Assembly: GCA_946886995.1 (NCBI GenBank)
Contig: CAMPJU010000007.1
Span: forward strand, 1 to 15,837
DNA: 15,837 nucleotides
From: an uncultured Lysobacteraceae bacterium
GTDB taxonomy: Bacteria > Pseudomonadota > Gammaproteobacteria > Xanthomonadales > Xanthomonadaceae
Direction: 5' to 3'
Shown: in pieces, positions 1-7,351 of the stretch
Numbering within the stretch: the first letter of the stretch is position 1
Layout of the letters: each line of letters starts with the position of its first letter
Program-made: the position numbers and the translations under genes
Notes under the pieces: model-generated
What the model was told of the DNA's origin: nothing
What the model saw: the letters and a program-made list of their open reading frames with translations, nothing else
The model's database searches: none

Positions 1-273
1 AAGGACGCGGAAGCCGCGCTCGGCCGCGCCCACATCACGGTCAACAAGAACGCGGTGCCGAACGACCCGCAGAAGCCGTTCGTGACGTCCGGCCTGCGCA
101 TCGGCACGCCGGCGGTGACCACGCGCGGTTACGGCGAGCAGGATTGCATCGACCTGGCCGGCTGGATGTGCGACGTGCTCGACGCGCCGGACGACGAAGC
201 GGTCATCGCGCGGGTGCGGGAACAGGTTTCCGCCCAGTGCGCCCGCCATCCCGTCTACGGCCCTGGCGCCTGA
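1..273 (+). CDS. glyA: Serine hydroxymethyltransferase, C-terminal end (partial)
   Basis: The window opens inside this gene; the last 90 codons are present, ending in TGA. GlyA is the cytosolic PLP enzyme that interconverts serine and glycine and loads one-carbon units onto tetrahydrofolate. The translated tail carries the hallmark C-terminal stretch of the family: VPNDPQKPF, then [15 protein letters not shown], then [10 protein letters not shown], and ends near HPVYGPGA, much as E. coli GlyA ends near YPVYA. The reading frame is open from base 1, so the gene continues upstream. The GTG at 55 lies inside the conserved region and is not a start. The next gene, nrdR, begins 24 nt after the stop with no visible terminator between them, so co-transcription is plausible. 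Identity is very secure; everything before residue 1 of this fragment is out of view. Confidence 0.97.
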   Translation, partial: KDAEAALGRAHITVNKNAVPNDPQKPFVTSGLRIGTPAVTTRGYGEQDCIDLAGWMCDVLDAPDDEAVIARVREQVSAQCARHPVYGPGA

Positions 274-297
274 CACCCGACGCCGACGCCTGCCCCG

Positions 298-819
298 ATG
301 CACTGCCTGTTCTGCCAGCACGACGACACCCGCGTCATCGACTCGCGGGTGTCCGACGATGGGGCGACGATCCGTCGCCGGCGCGAATGCGCTGCCTGCG
401 GCGAGCGCTTCTCCACGCTGGAGACGATCGAACTGAAGTTGCCGGCGATCATCAAGGGCGACGGGCGCCGGGAGGCGTTCGACGCGCGCAAGCTGCGCGC
501 CGGCTTCGACCGTGCGTTGCAGAAGCGCCCGGTGTCGGAAGAGGACATCGAGGCCGCGGTGCGGGCGGTCGTGCACCAGCTGCGGATGACGACGGAGCGC
601 GAGGTCGCGTCGCGCCGCGTCGGCGAATTCGTGATGGCCGAGCTGCGCAAGCTCGACCATGTCGGCTACGTGCGCTTTGCTTCGGTATACCGGTCGTTCG
701 AGGACGTGGCCGATTTCCGCGAGGAGCTCGACCGCCTGGAGCGCGACATGCCGGTCGACAACCAGCTGCCGCTGCTCGAGGGCGAAGCCGCTCCCGGCAC
801 GGCGCGGAAGAAACGCTGA
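298..819 (+). CDS. nrdR: Transcriptional repressor NrdR
   Basis: NrdR is a nucleotide-sensing repressor that binds NrdR boxes upstream of ribonucleotide reductase operons. The 173-residue product has the two expected parts. The N-terminal zinc ribbon has paired cysteines C3/C6 and C31/C34 with a basic run (IRRRR) between them. An ATP-cone domain covers about residues 46-136, beginning with the typical [15 protein letters not shown] segment and ending near the [13 protein letters not shown] stretch. The last 25 or so residues are an extension ending in a basic AARK-like tail (GTARKKR), slightly longer than usual. The ATG at 298 places the first cysteine at residue 3, as in the family. Its stop overlaps the ribD start (TGATG), so nrdR heads the riboflavin operon. 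I see no NrdR box inside the window; its targets are presumably elsewhere. Confidence 0.96.
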   Translation: MHCLFCQHDDTRVIDSRVSDDGATIRRRRECAACGERFSTLETIELKLPAIIKGDGRREAFDARKLRAGFDRALQKRPVSEEDIEAAVRAVVHQLRMTTEREVASRRVGEFVMAELRKLDHVGYVRFASVYRSFEDVADFREELDRLERDMPVDNQLPLLEGEAAPGTARKKR

Positions 820-1940
820 TGGCGTCGCCGTTTTCCGCCACCGACCACGCCATGATGGCGCGTGCGCTGCGCCTGGCGGCGCTCGGCACGTACACGGCGC
901 GCCCCAACCCGATGGTCGGCTGCGTCATCGCGCAAGGCGACGACGTCGTGGGCGACGGCTGGCACCGCCGGGCCGGCGAGCCGCATGCCGAGGTCCACGC
1001 GCTGGACGCCGCGGGCGACCGCGCGAAGGGCGCGACCGCCTACGTGACCCTGGAGCCCTGCGCGCATACCGGCCGTACCGGCCCGTGCGCCGATGCCCTG
1101 GTCGCCGCCGGTATCGGCCGGGTCGTCGCAGCGATGCAGGATCCGTTCCCGAAGGTCGACGGCAGCGGGCTGGAGAAACTGCGGGCCGCCGGCATTGCCG
1201 TCGAGACCGGGTTGCTCGAGGCCGAGGCGCGCGAATTGAACCGTGGCTTCGTGTCGCGCGTCGTGCGCGGCCGGCCGTGGTTGCGGATCAAGCTGGCCAC
1301 CAGCCTGGACGGGCGCAGCGCACTGGCCAGCGGCGATTCGAAATGGATCAGCAGCGAGGCTTCGCGCAAGGACGTGCAGCGCTGGCGCGCCCGCGCGGGG
1401 GCACTGCTGACCGGTGCCGGCACGGTGCTGGTCGACGACCCCGCCCTGACCGTGCGCCTGCCGAAGGGCGTGGACTTCGAGCCGCCGGTGCGGGTCGTGC
1501 TGGATCCCGGCCTCGCCACGACGGGTCGCGGCAAGATCCGGGAAGGCGACGCGCCGACGCTCTACCTGCACGCGCCCGACGTGAAGAAGCCGCGCGGGCT
1601 CGACGCCGAGCATGCGCATGTCCCGGTCGAGCGGGGCCTGTTCGACCTGCGCGCGGTCCTGCAGCTGCTGGCCGCGCGGGGCATCAACGAGGTGCAGGTC
1701 GAGGCCGGCGCGACGCTGGCCGGCGCGTTCCTGGAGGCGGGCCTGGTCGACGAACTGCTGCTGTACGTGGCGCCGGTCGTGCTCGGCGGCCATGCCAGGC
1801 CGCTGTTCGGTGGCCTGGACGTCGGCACGATGGCCGAGCGCGTGCAACTGCAGGTGGTCGACACCCGGCGCCTGGGCCCGGATGTCCGCGTCCTCCTGCG
1901 CCCCGTGGCCGCCGCCGCGCCGACCCGCCGCAAGCCCTGA
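819..1940 (+). CDS. ribD: Bifunctional diaminohydroxyphosphoribosylaminopyrimidine deaminase / 5-amino-6-(5-phosphoribosylamino)uracil reductase
   Basis: RibD carries out the second and third steps of riboflavin synthesis: deamination of the pyrimidine and NADPH-dependent reduction of the ribosyl side chain. The 373-residue product has an N-terminal cytidine-deaminase-like zinc domain (about 1-145). Its ligands are H56 in the HAE motif, with catalytic E58, and the two cysteines C81 and C90 of the PCAHTGRTGPC motif. The C-terminal reductase domain (about 148-365) shows LRIKLATSLDGRSA, GAGTVLVDDPALTVR and VQVEAGATLAGAFL. The frame is open upstream to 144, but that stretch is the shadow of nrdR. 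The ATG at 819 overlaps the nrdR stop and gives the usual start (FSATDHAMMARAL). An internal ATG pair around 852 is a less likely start. The stop overlaps the ribE start (TGATG), consistent with translational coupling. Confidence 0.97.
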   Translation: MASPFSATDHAMMARALRLAALGTYTARPNPMVGCVIAQGDDVVGDGWHRRAGEPHAEVHALDAAGDRAKGATAYVTLEPCAHTGRTGPCADALVAAGIGRVVAAMQDPFPKVDGSGLEKLRAAGIAVETGLLEAEARELNRGFVSRVVRGRPWLRIKLATSLDGRSALASGDSKWISSEASRKDVQRWRARAGALLTGAGTVLVDDPALTVRLPKGVDFEPPVRVVLDPGLATTGRGKIREGDAPTLYLHAPDVKKPRGLDAEHAHVPVERGLFDLRAVLQLLAARGINEVQVEAGATLAGAFLEAGLVDELLLYVAPVVLGGHARPLFGGLDVGTMAERVQLQVVDTRRLGPDVRVLLRPVAAAAPTRRKP

Positions 1941-2539
1941 TGTTCACGGGGCTGGTCCAGGGTATCGGCACGCTTGCATCGCGCGATCCGCGCGGCGGGG
2001 ATGCGCGCCTGCGTTTCGACGCCGGATCGTTGTCGTTCGACGACGTCGTGCTGGGTGAGAGCATCGCCGTCAACGGCGTGTGCCTGACCGTCGTGGCGTT
2101 CGACCGCGACGGGTTCGAAGCCGATGCCTCCAGTGAAACCCTGGCGGTCACCACCCTGGGAAACCTGGCGGTCGGCCGGCCGGTCAACCTCGAGCGCGCG
2201 TTGCGCGCCGGGGACCGGCTGGGCGGGCACCTGGTCAGCGGCCACGTGGACGGTGTCGGCACGGTCGCCTCGATCACGGACGACGCACGCGCGCAGCGCT
2301 GGCGCTTCACCGCGCCCCGCCCGCTGTTGCGCTACATCGCGCCGAAGGGCTCGATCTGCGTCGACGGCACCAGCCTGACCGTCAACGGCGTCGACGACGA
2401 CGGCTTCGACGTCGCGCTGGTACCGCACACCGTCGCCCATACCGCGTTCGGCGCCACGCGCCCGGGCGATCCAGTCAACCTTGAAGTCGACCAGGTGGCG
2501 CGCTACGTCGAACGCCTGTTGCAGGAGCGGTCCACATGA
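1940..2539 (+). CDS. ribE: Riboflavin synthase, alpha subunit
   Basis: This enzyme dismutates two molecules of 6,7-dimethyl-8-ribityllumazine into riboflavin and the pyrimidine precursor. The 199-residue protein shows the internal duplication typical of the family, two lumazine-binding barrels of about 97 residues. The N-terminal barrel begins MFTGLVQGIG and carries VNGVCLTVV. The C-terminal barrel begins near GGHLVSGHVDGVG and carries the matching DGTSLTVNGV. Length is standard. The ATG shares its A with the last base of the ribD stop, and the MFTGLV start is diagnostic. The stop overlaps the next start by 4 nt (ATGA). The gene is called ribC in E. coli and ribE in many other bacteria; the reaction is the same. 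Confidence 0.97.
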   Translation: MFTGLVQGIGTLASRDPRGGDARLRFDAGSLSFDDVVLGESIAVNGVCLTVVAFDRDGFEADASSETLAVTTLGNLAVGRPVNLERALRAGDRLGGHLVSGHVDGVGTVASITDDARAQRWRFTAPRPLLRYIAPKGSICVDGTSLTVNGVDDDGFDVALVPHTVAHTAFGATRPGDPVNLEVDQVARYVERLLQERST

Positions 2540-3645
2540 GCTTCGCCCCCGTCCACGAACTGCTCGACGAAATCCGCGCCGGTCGCATGGTCGTGATCGT
2601 CGACGACGAGGACCGCGAGAACGAGGGCGACCTGATCATGGCCGCCGAACTGGTGAAGCCCACCGACATCAATTTCATGGTCACGCATGCGCGCGGCCTG
2701 GTGTGCCTCTCGCTCACCCGCGAACGGTGCCGCCAGCTCGGGCTGCCGCCGATGGTGCGCGACAACACCTCGCCGCACGGCACCAACTTCACGGTCAGCA
2801 TCGAGGCGGCCGAGGGGGTGACCACCGGCATCTCCGCCTACGACCGCGCGCACACCGTGCGCACGGCGGTACGCCCGGACGCCGCCGCGGAGGACCTGTC
2901 GCAGCCCGGGCACATCTTTCCGTTGCAGGCGCAGCCCGGCGGCGTGCTCAACCGCGCCGGGCACACGGAGGCGGCCTGCGACCTGGCACTGCTCGCCGGG
3001 CTGGAGCCTGCGGGCGTGCTGGTGGAGATCCTCAACCCGGACGGCAGCATGGCGCGGCGCCCGGAGCTGGAGGTGTTCGCGCGCGAGCACGGGCTGAAGA
3101 TCGGCTCGATCGAGGACCTGATCCGGCACCGGCTCGACACCGAGCACACCGTCGAACGCATCGACGTCCGCGACATCGACACGGCGCATGGCCCGTTCCG
3201 CCTGCACACCTATCGCGACCGGATGACCCGCGCGCTGCACCACGCGCTGCTGCGCGGCACGCCCGATGCCGCCACGCCCACGCTGGTGCGCGTCCATGCC
3301 CTCAATCCGCTGGCCGATGCGCTGCACTGGCGCCGGGCGGATTTCGGTCCCGCCGCGGGCGATGCCATGGCGGCGATCGCCGCCGAGGGCGCCGGCGCGC
3401 TGGTGCTGCTGGGCGAGCCGGCGGATCCCGACGCATTGCTCGCGCGCATCCGCGAGGAGCCGGCCAGCGACGCCGGCCGCAGGGGCGGGACGCTCGCCGA
3501 ATGGCGGCGCACCGGTGTCGGTTCGCAGATCCTCGCGGACCTGGGCCTCGGCAAGCTCCGCGTGATCGGCTCGCCACGCAAGCAGGTGGGGCTGCCGGGT
3601 TTCGGCCTGGAGGTCGTGGAATACGTCGATGCACCGGTGCCGTAA
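2536..3645 (+). CDS. ribB: 3,4-dihydroxy-2-butanone-4-phosphate synthase with degenerate GTP cyclohydrolase II-like domain (RibBX type)
   Basis: The N-terminal domain (about 1-205) is a complete DHBP synthase, which makes the four-carbon unit of riboflavin from ribulose 5-phosphate. It has DDEDREN at 23-29, the [17 protein letters not shown] block, PGHIFPL, and RAGHTEA at 140-146. The C-terminal 165 residues have the outline of GTP cyclohydrolase II ([10 protein letters not shown] near the start; GSQILADLG and [13 protein letters not shown] near the end). They contain no cysteine at all, so the three zinc ligands of active RibA are missing, and the QEGRGIGL-type catalytic loop is replaced by [10 protein letters not shown]. 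This matches proteobacterial proteins described as RibBX, whose second domain has lost cyclohydrolase activity. A separate ribA elsewhere is therefore expected. Automatic annotation often calls such proteins bifunctional RibBA. The start is fixed by the ATGA overlap with ribE. Confidence 0.93.
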   Translation: MSFAPVHELLDEIRAGRMVVIVDDEDRENEGDLIMAAELVKPTDINFMVTHARGLVCLSLTRERCRQLGLPPMVRDNTSPHGTNFTVSIEAAEGVTTGISAYDRAHTVRTAVRPDAAAEDLSQPGHIFPLQAQPGGVLNRAGHTEAACDLALLAGLEPAGVLVEILNPDGSMARRPELEVFAREHGLKIGSIEDLIRHRLDTEHTVERIDVRDIDTAHGPFRLHTYRDRMTRALHHALLRGTPDAATPTLVRVHALNPLADALHWRRADFGPAAGDAMAAIAAEGAGALVLLGEPADPDALLARIREEPASDAGRRGGTLAEWRRTGVGSQILADLGLGKLRVIGSPRKQVGLPGFGLEVVEYVDAPVP

Positions 3646-3673
3646 ACTGGCCGCCCCCGCATCCAGGCTTCCC

Positions 3674-4156
3674 ATGGCCCACATCGAAGGCGACCTGCGC
3701 GTCCAGGGCGGCGCGCGGTTCGCGATCCTCGCCAGCCGCTGGAACCCGCGCATCAGCGATGCGCTGGTCGCCGGTGCGCGCAAGGCGTTCGCCGACCATG
3801 GGGTCGCGGACGAGGCCGTGGATGTCGTGCGCGTGCCCGGCGCCTGGGAATTGCCGCAGGCCGCGGCCCGCCTGGCCTCCGCGCGCCGCCATGCGGCACT
3901 GGTCGCGCTGGGTTGCGTCGTGCGCGGGGAGACCCGCCACTTCGAGCACGTGGCCGATCGCTGCGCCGAAGGGTTGATGCGGGTCGCGCTGGACAGTGGC
4001 GTGCCGGTGCTCAACGGCGTGCTGGCCACCGACCGCTTCGAGGACGCGCAGGCGCGCGCCGGCGGCAGCCATGGCAACAAGGGCGAGGAATGCGCGCTGG
4101 CGGCGATGGAGATGGCTGACCTGATGGGAAAACTGCAGATGGAGCGGCCGGCATGA
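3674..4156 (+). CDS. ribH: 6,7-dimethyl-8-ribityllumazine synthase
   Basis: RibH condenses the DHBP four-carbon unit with the aminouracil to form lumazine, the substrate of riboflavin synthase. The 160-residue product has the family blocks: FAILASRWN for substrate contact (15-23), VPGAWELP (54-61), and a [14 protein letters not shown] segment with the proposed general base H89. It also has [10 protein letters not shown] and a basic segment with R128 followed by GNKGEE, the phosphate-binding region. Numbering lines up with the well-studied Bacillus enzyme. I chose the ATG at 3674. An in-frame ATG at 3629 would add 15 residues that overlap the ribB end and look unlike the family. There is a 28-nt gap after ribB, the only sizeable gap inside the rib block, with no clear Shine-Dalgarno sequence. 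The stop overlaps nusB (ATGA). Confidence 0.95.
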   Translation: MAHIEGDLRVQGGARFAILASRWNPRISDALVAGARKAFADHGVADEAVDVVRVPGAWELPQAAARLASARRHAALVALGCVVRGETRHFEHVADRCAEGLMRVALDSGVPVLNGVLATDRFEDAQARAGGSHGNKGEECALAAMEMADLMGKLQMERPA

Positions 4157-4605
4157 GCCGGCGCCGCGACGGCATCGATCCGGTCATGCGCTCGCGCGCG
4201 CGCCGCCGTGCGCTCCAGGCGATCTACAAGTGGCAGATGTCCGGCGGAACCGCGCAGCAGGTGGTCGCCGAGTTCGCGCACGAGCAGGCGCATGAAGTCG
4301 CCGACCTGGAGTATTTCGAGGACCTGGTGCGCGGCGTGCTGAAGCATTGCGGCGAGCTCGACGGCGCGCTGTCGGCCTTCGTCGACCGCGAGATCGGCCA
4401 GGTGGACCAGATCGAGCGCGCGGCATTGCGCATCGCCGCGTACGAGTTGCGGTACCGGCCGGATGTCCCGTTCCGGGTGGTGATCAACGAGGCCATCGAC
4501 ACCACCAAGCGCTTCGGGTCCGAGCACGGGCATACCTACGTCAACGGCGTGCTCGACCGCGCCGCCACCGAGTGGCGGCCGGACGAAGCACGGGCGGCGC
4601 GCTAG
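4153..4605 (+). CDS. nusB: Transcription antitermination factor NusB
   Basis: NusB binds boxA RNA together with NusE (ribosomal protein S10) to support antitermination on rRNA operons. The 150-residue, all-helical protein shows the family pattern: an arginine-rich start ([15 protein letters not shown]), [11 protein letters not shown] in the middle, then [17 protein letters not shown] and [13 protein letters not shown]. It ends with the highly conserved [10 protein letters not shown]. Length is normal. The ATG at 4153 overlaps the ribH stop by 4 nt (ATGA); a second ATG 11 codons in ([10 protein letters not shown]) would also fit the family and cannot be excluded. Linkage ribH-nusB-thiL is common in proteobacteria, so the context supports the call. 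Confidence 0.96.
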   Translation: MSRRRDGIDPVMRSRARRRALQAIYKWQMSGGTAQQVVAEFAHEQAHEVADLEYFEDLVRGVLKHCGELDGALSAFVDREIGQVDQIERAALRIAAYELRYRPDVPFRVVINEAIDTTKRFGSEHGHTYVNGVLDRAATEWRPDEARAAR

Positions 4606-4613
4606 GCGTGGGC

Positions 4614-5561
4614 GTGGCGGAATTCGACCTGGTCGAACGGATCCGGCAGCGCGCCGGCGAGCGCGACGACGTCGTGCTCGGCATCGGCGACGACGCCGCG
4701 CTGCTGCGGGTGCCGCCCGGCCGGCTGCTGGTGGTCGCGACCGACACGCTCAACGCGAACGTGCACTTCCCGGGTGGCACCGCGCCCGCCGACATCGGCT
4801 GGAAGGCGCTCGCCGTGAACCTGTCCGATCTCGCCGCGATGGGCGCCACGCCGGCGTGGTGCACGTTGTCGCTGTCGATGCCGGAGGCGGATGCCGACTG
4901 GGTCGACGGGTTCCTGGACGGGTACCTGGAGATCGCGGCGCAGCACCAGGTCGTGCTCGTGGGTGGCGACACCACCCAGGGCCCGCTGTCGGTGTGCGTG
5001 ACCGTCCATGGCCTGGTCGAGGAGGGCGCCGCGCTGCGGCGCGAAGGGGCGCGTGTCGGCGACGACGTCTGGGTGAGCGGCACGCTTGGCGATGCCGCGG
5101 GTGCGCTGGCGATGGGCAACGATGCACCGGCGGCGTTGCGCACGCGGCTGGATCGCCCGGAACCGCGACTCGCACTCGGACAGGCGTTCGCGGGCATTGC
5201 CACCGCCGCGATCGACGTATCGGACGGGCTGCTCGCCGACCTGGGCCACGTGTGCAAGGCCAGTGGCGTCGGTGCGCAGGTGGAACTCGACATGCTGCCC
5301 ACGTCCGACGTGTTGCGGGATGCGTTCGACGCCAGGGCGCGCCGCGTGCTGCAGGCGGCGGGCGGGGACGATTACGAGGTGTGCTTCACCGCCGCACCGG
5401 ACAAGCGCACCGCCATCATGGCCGCATCGCGAAAGCTCAACGTGCCGGTGACGCGGGTGGGTCGGATCGTCGCGGGAAACGAGGTTCAGGCGCTCGATGC
5501 CGACGACAGGCCCTGGCAGCCGCCGCGCACCGGATACACCCACTTCGGCGCGGCCGACTGA
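4614..5561 (+). CDS. thiL: Thiamine-monophosphate kinase
   Basis: ThiL phosphorylates thiamine monophosphate with ATP to give thiamine pyrophosphate, the active cofactor. The roughly 315-residue product is colinear with E. coli ThiL: LGIGDDAALL (nucleotide and Mg binding) near the start, TDTLNANVHF, WKALAVNLSDLAAMGATP, VGGDTTQGPLS, VSGTLGDAAGAL, AIDVSDGLLADLGH and GGDDYEVCFT. There is no ATG in the right place. Two in-frame GTG codons, 4608 and 4614, follow the nusB stop. I prefer 4614 because an AGG at 4604-4606 sits at Shine-Dalgarno distance and because it gives the family-like start M-AEFDLVERI. The frame is open much further upstream, but that is the shadow of nusB. The gene ends the forward operon and converges on the FAD oxidoreductase gene with a 12-nt gap. 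Confidence 0.95.
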   Translation: MAEFDLVERIRQRAGERDDVVLGIGDDAALLRVPPGRLLVVATDTLNANVHFPGGTAPADIGWKALAVNLSDLAAMGATPAWCTLSLSMPEADADWVDGFLDGYLEIAAQHQVVLVGGDTTQGPLSVCVTVHGLVEEGAALRREGARVGDDVWVSGTLGDAAGALAMGNDAPAALRTRLDRPEPRLALGQAFAGIATAAIDVSDGLLADLGHVCKASGVGAQVELDMLPTSDVLRDAFDARARRVLQAAGGDDYEVCFTAAPDKRTAIMAASRKLNVPVTRVGRIVAGNEVQALDADDRPWQPPRTGYTHFGAAD

Positions 5562-5583
5562 CGCGCAGCCGGGTCAGGCCGCG
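5549..5583. terminator. Candidate bidirectional hairpin between convergent genes
   Basis: A 7-bp inverted repeat (CGCGGCC at 5549-5555, GGCCGCG at 5577-5583) encloses a second 4-bp repeat (TGAC at 5559-5562, GTCA at 5573-5576). It spans both stop codons of the convergent thiL and FAD oxidoreductase genes. There is no run of T on either side, so it is not a classic intrinsic terminator. It may still slow or stabilise transcript ends from both directions. In DNA this GC-rich, chance palindromes are common, so confidence is low. Confidence 0.3.
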
Positions 5584-6965
5584 GGTGGCAGCAGCTTCCC
5601 GGGATTGAGGATCCCGTCCGGATCGAACGCCGCCTTCAGCTGGCGCATCAGCGCCAGCGTCGGGGTGTCGATCGCGTCGGCCATGAAGTCACGCTTGGCC
5701 AGGCCGATGCCGTGCTCGCCGGACAGCGTGCCCCCCAGCGAGAGCGTGAGCGCGAACACGCGCGACAGCGCCGCCTCCGCCCGCGCGGCGGCATGCGCGT
5801 CCGCCGGGTCGAACAGGATGTTGACGTGCAGGTTCCCGTTGCCCGCGTGCCCGAACGTGACGATCGGCAGCGTCGCCTCGCGGGCGATGTCGCGGACACC
5901 GTCGACGAGCGCGGGGATGCGGGACACGGGGACCACCACGTCCTCGTTGATCTTGCCCGGCGCCAGGGTACGCAGCGCCGGCGACAGCGCCTTGCGCGCC
6001 GCCCACAGGCGCGCGCGGCCGGCTTCGTCGTCCGCATCGTCGATCAGCAGCAGGCCGTCGCCCGCGGCAGCCGCGGCGAGCGCATCCACGGCGTGCGGCA
6101 ATGTCGCCGCGTCACCATCGGCCTCGATCATCAGCAAGGCGCCGGCCCGCGACGGCAGGTCCGCGCCGCCGACGTCGCGCGCCAGCCGTACGCAATCGCC
6201 GTCCATGAATTCGAGCATCGACGGCGTCACCGGTTGCGCCATCAGCCGTGCGACCGCGGCCGCCGCGGCAGGCACGTCCCGATAGATCGCGCGCAACAAC
6301 CGCCGCGCGCCGGGCAGCGGCGTCAGTCGCAGCGTCGCTTCCACGATCAGTGCCAGCGTGCCTTCGCTGCCGACGAGCAGGCGCTGCAGGTCGTAACCGG
6401 TGGCGCCCTTGGTCGTCGCGCTGCCGCAACGAACGAGGTCGCCGGCCCCCGTCACCGCCACCAGTGCCAGCACGTTGTCGCGGCTGGCGCCGTATTTCAC
6501 TGCGCGGGGGCCGCCCGCGTTGCAGGCGAGGTTGCCGCCGACCGTCGCATAGTCCGCGCTGGTCGGGTCCGGCGGCCAGAACAATCCGTGCGGCGCCAGC
6601 GCGCGCTGCAGGTCCCCGTTGAGCACGCCCGGTTGCACGATCGCGCAGCGGTCGCCGGGGCGGATCTCCAGCACCTGGTCCATGCGCTCGAAGGACACCA
6701 CCACGCCACCGGCCACCGGCACGGCCGCGCCGGTCGTGTTGGTGCCGCGGCCGCGCGCCACCACCGGGACGCGCTGTTCGCGGCAGGCCCGCACCAGTGC
6801 ATGGACCTGCGCGGCGTCGCGCGGCAACGCCACCGCGTCGGGTTGCGCATGGCGGCGCGAGTTGTCGTAGCCGTAGGTCAGGCGCTCGCCGGCGTCCGTG
6901 CGCCAGCCGTCGATGCCGAGGAGCGCGGCCATCGCGCGGTCGAACCCGGCGGGAAGGTCGGCCAT
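5574..6965 (-). CDS. FAD-linked oxidoreductase of the GlcD / D-lactate dehydrogenase type
   Basis: The 463-residue product belongs to the FAD-binding_4 plus FAD-oxidase_C family, whose members oxidise D-2-hydroxy acids such as D-lactate, glycolate or D-2-hydroxyglutarate. The FAD-binding half (about 41-215) has the pyrophosphate loop ARGRGTNTTGAAVP (70-83), ATVGGNLACNAGGPRAVKYG (140-159) and LLVGSEGTLA (196-205). The C-terminal half has the metal-site motif FGHAGNGNLHVNI with H373 and H380, and SGEHGIG with E417 and H418. It ends FDPDGILNPGK, the usual family ending. No iron-sulfur cysteine motifs are present, so it is a single-subunit flavoprotein and not a GlcD-GlcF fusion. No signal peptide is seen. 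The start overlaps the yraN stop by 1 nt. The exact substrate cannot be read from the sequence; D-lactate or D-2-hydroxyglutarate are both reasonable. Confidence 0.9.
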   Translation of the reverse strand: MADLPAGFDRAMAALLGIDGWRTDAGERLTYGYDNSRRHAQPDAVALPRDAAQVHALVRACREQRVPVVARGRGTNTTGAAVPVAGGVVVSFERMDQVLEIRPGDRCAIVQPGVLNGDLQRALAPHGLFWPPDPTSADYATVGGNLACNAGGPRAVKYGASRDNVLALVAVTGAGDLVRCGSATTKGATGYDLQRLLVGSEGTLALIVEATLRLTPLPGARRLLRAIYRDVPAAAAAVARLMAQPVTPSMLEFMDGDCVRLARDVGGADLPSRAGALLMIEADGDAATLPHAVDALAAAAAGDGLLLIDDADDEAGRARLWAARKALSPALRTLAPGKINEDVVVPVSRIPALVDGVRDIAREATLPIVTFGHAGNGNLHVNILFDPADAHAAARAEAALSRVFALTLSLGGTLSGEHGIGLAKRDFMADAIDTPTLALMRQLKAAFDPDGILNPGKLLPPAA

Positions 6966-7351
6966 CAGCAGTCGTCCGCGCGGAACGCGTCGCGGATCCA
7001 GTGCAACCGGGGCTCGGCGGGATCGCCCTGTGCCTCGACCACGTCGAAGCGGCAGGGCATGTCCGCGAGACGGCGGTGCGCGAGCAGGAACAGCTCCGCC
7101 GCCCGCACCAGCTTGCGTTGCTTGTGGCGGTCGACGGAGTCGGCGCCGCTGCCGTAGCCGTCGTCCTTGCGGTAGCGCACTTCCACGAACACCAGCGTCG
7201 GCTCGCCGAACGCGGCGTCGTCCATCATCACCAGGTCGAGTTCACCGAGCCGGAAGTTCGCGTTCGCCGCCACGGCGCGCAACCCGGCGCGCAGCAGGTG
7301 GTCGCGCGTGGCGGCCTCGACGCCGGCGCCGCGCGCGCGGCGGTCCATCAT
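6965..7351 (-). CDS. yraN: UPF0102 family protein YraN
   Basis: This 128-residue protein is a member of UPF0102, which has a restriction-endonuclease-like fold and no settled function. The expected core is present: the RLGELDLV strand (34-41, with E37 and D39) and the VFVEVRYR strand (54-61, with E57), matching the G-E-x-D...F-V-E-V-[KR] pattern seen in PD-(D/E)xK-type nucleases. [14 protein letters not shown] (76-89) is the conserved basic helix. The ATG at 7351 overlaps the stop of the lipoprotein gene by 4 nt (ATGA); a second ATG directly behind (7348) is also possible. The lpoA-yraN pair divergent from rsmI is the same arrangement as yraM-yraN and yraL in E. coli, which supports the assignment. 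Confidence 0.92.
   Translation of the reverse strand: MMDRRARGAGVEAATRDHLLRAGLRAVAANANFRLGELDLVMMDDAAFGEPTLVFVEVRYRKDDGYGSGADSVDRHKQRKLVRAAELFLLAHRRLADMPCRFDVVEAQGDPAEPRLHWIRDAFRADDC

Noticed and set aside
3629..3673. Earlier ribH start adding 15 residues
   Set aside because: It overlaps the end of ribB and adds residues unlike the family N-terminus.
3646..3673. Possible FMN riboswitch or internal promoter before ribH
   Set aside because: 28 nt is far too short for an RFN element and none of its conserved bases is visible anywhere in the rib block of this window.
2503..4533. 676-codon open frame on the - strand opposite ribB, ribH and nusB
   Set aside because: Antisense to three clear genes; low-complexity, His/Arg-rich translation with no motif or ribosome binding site.
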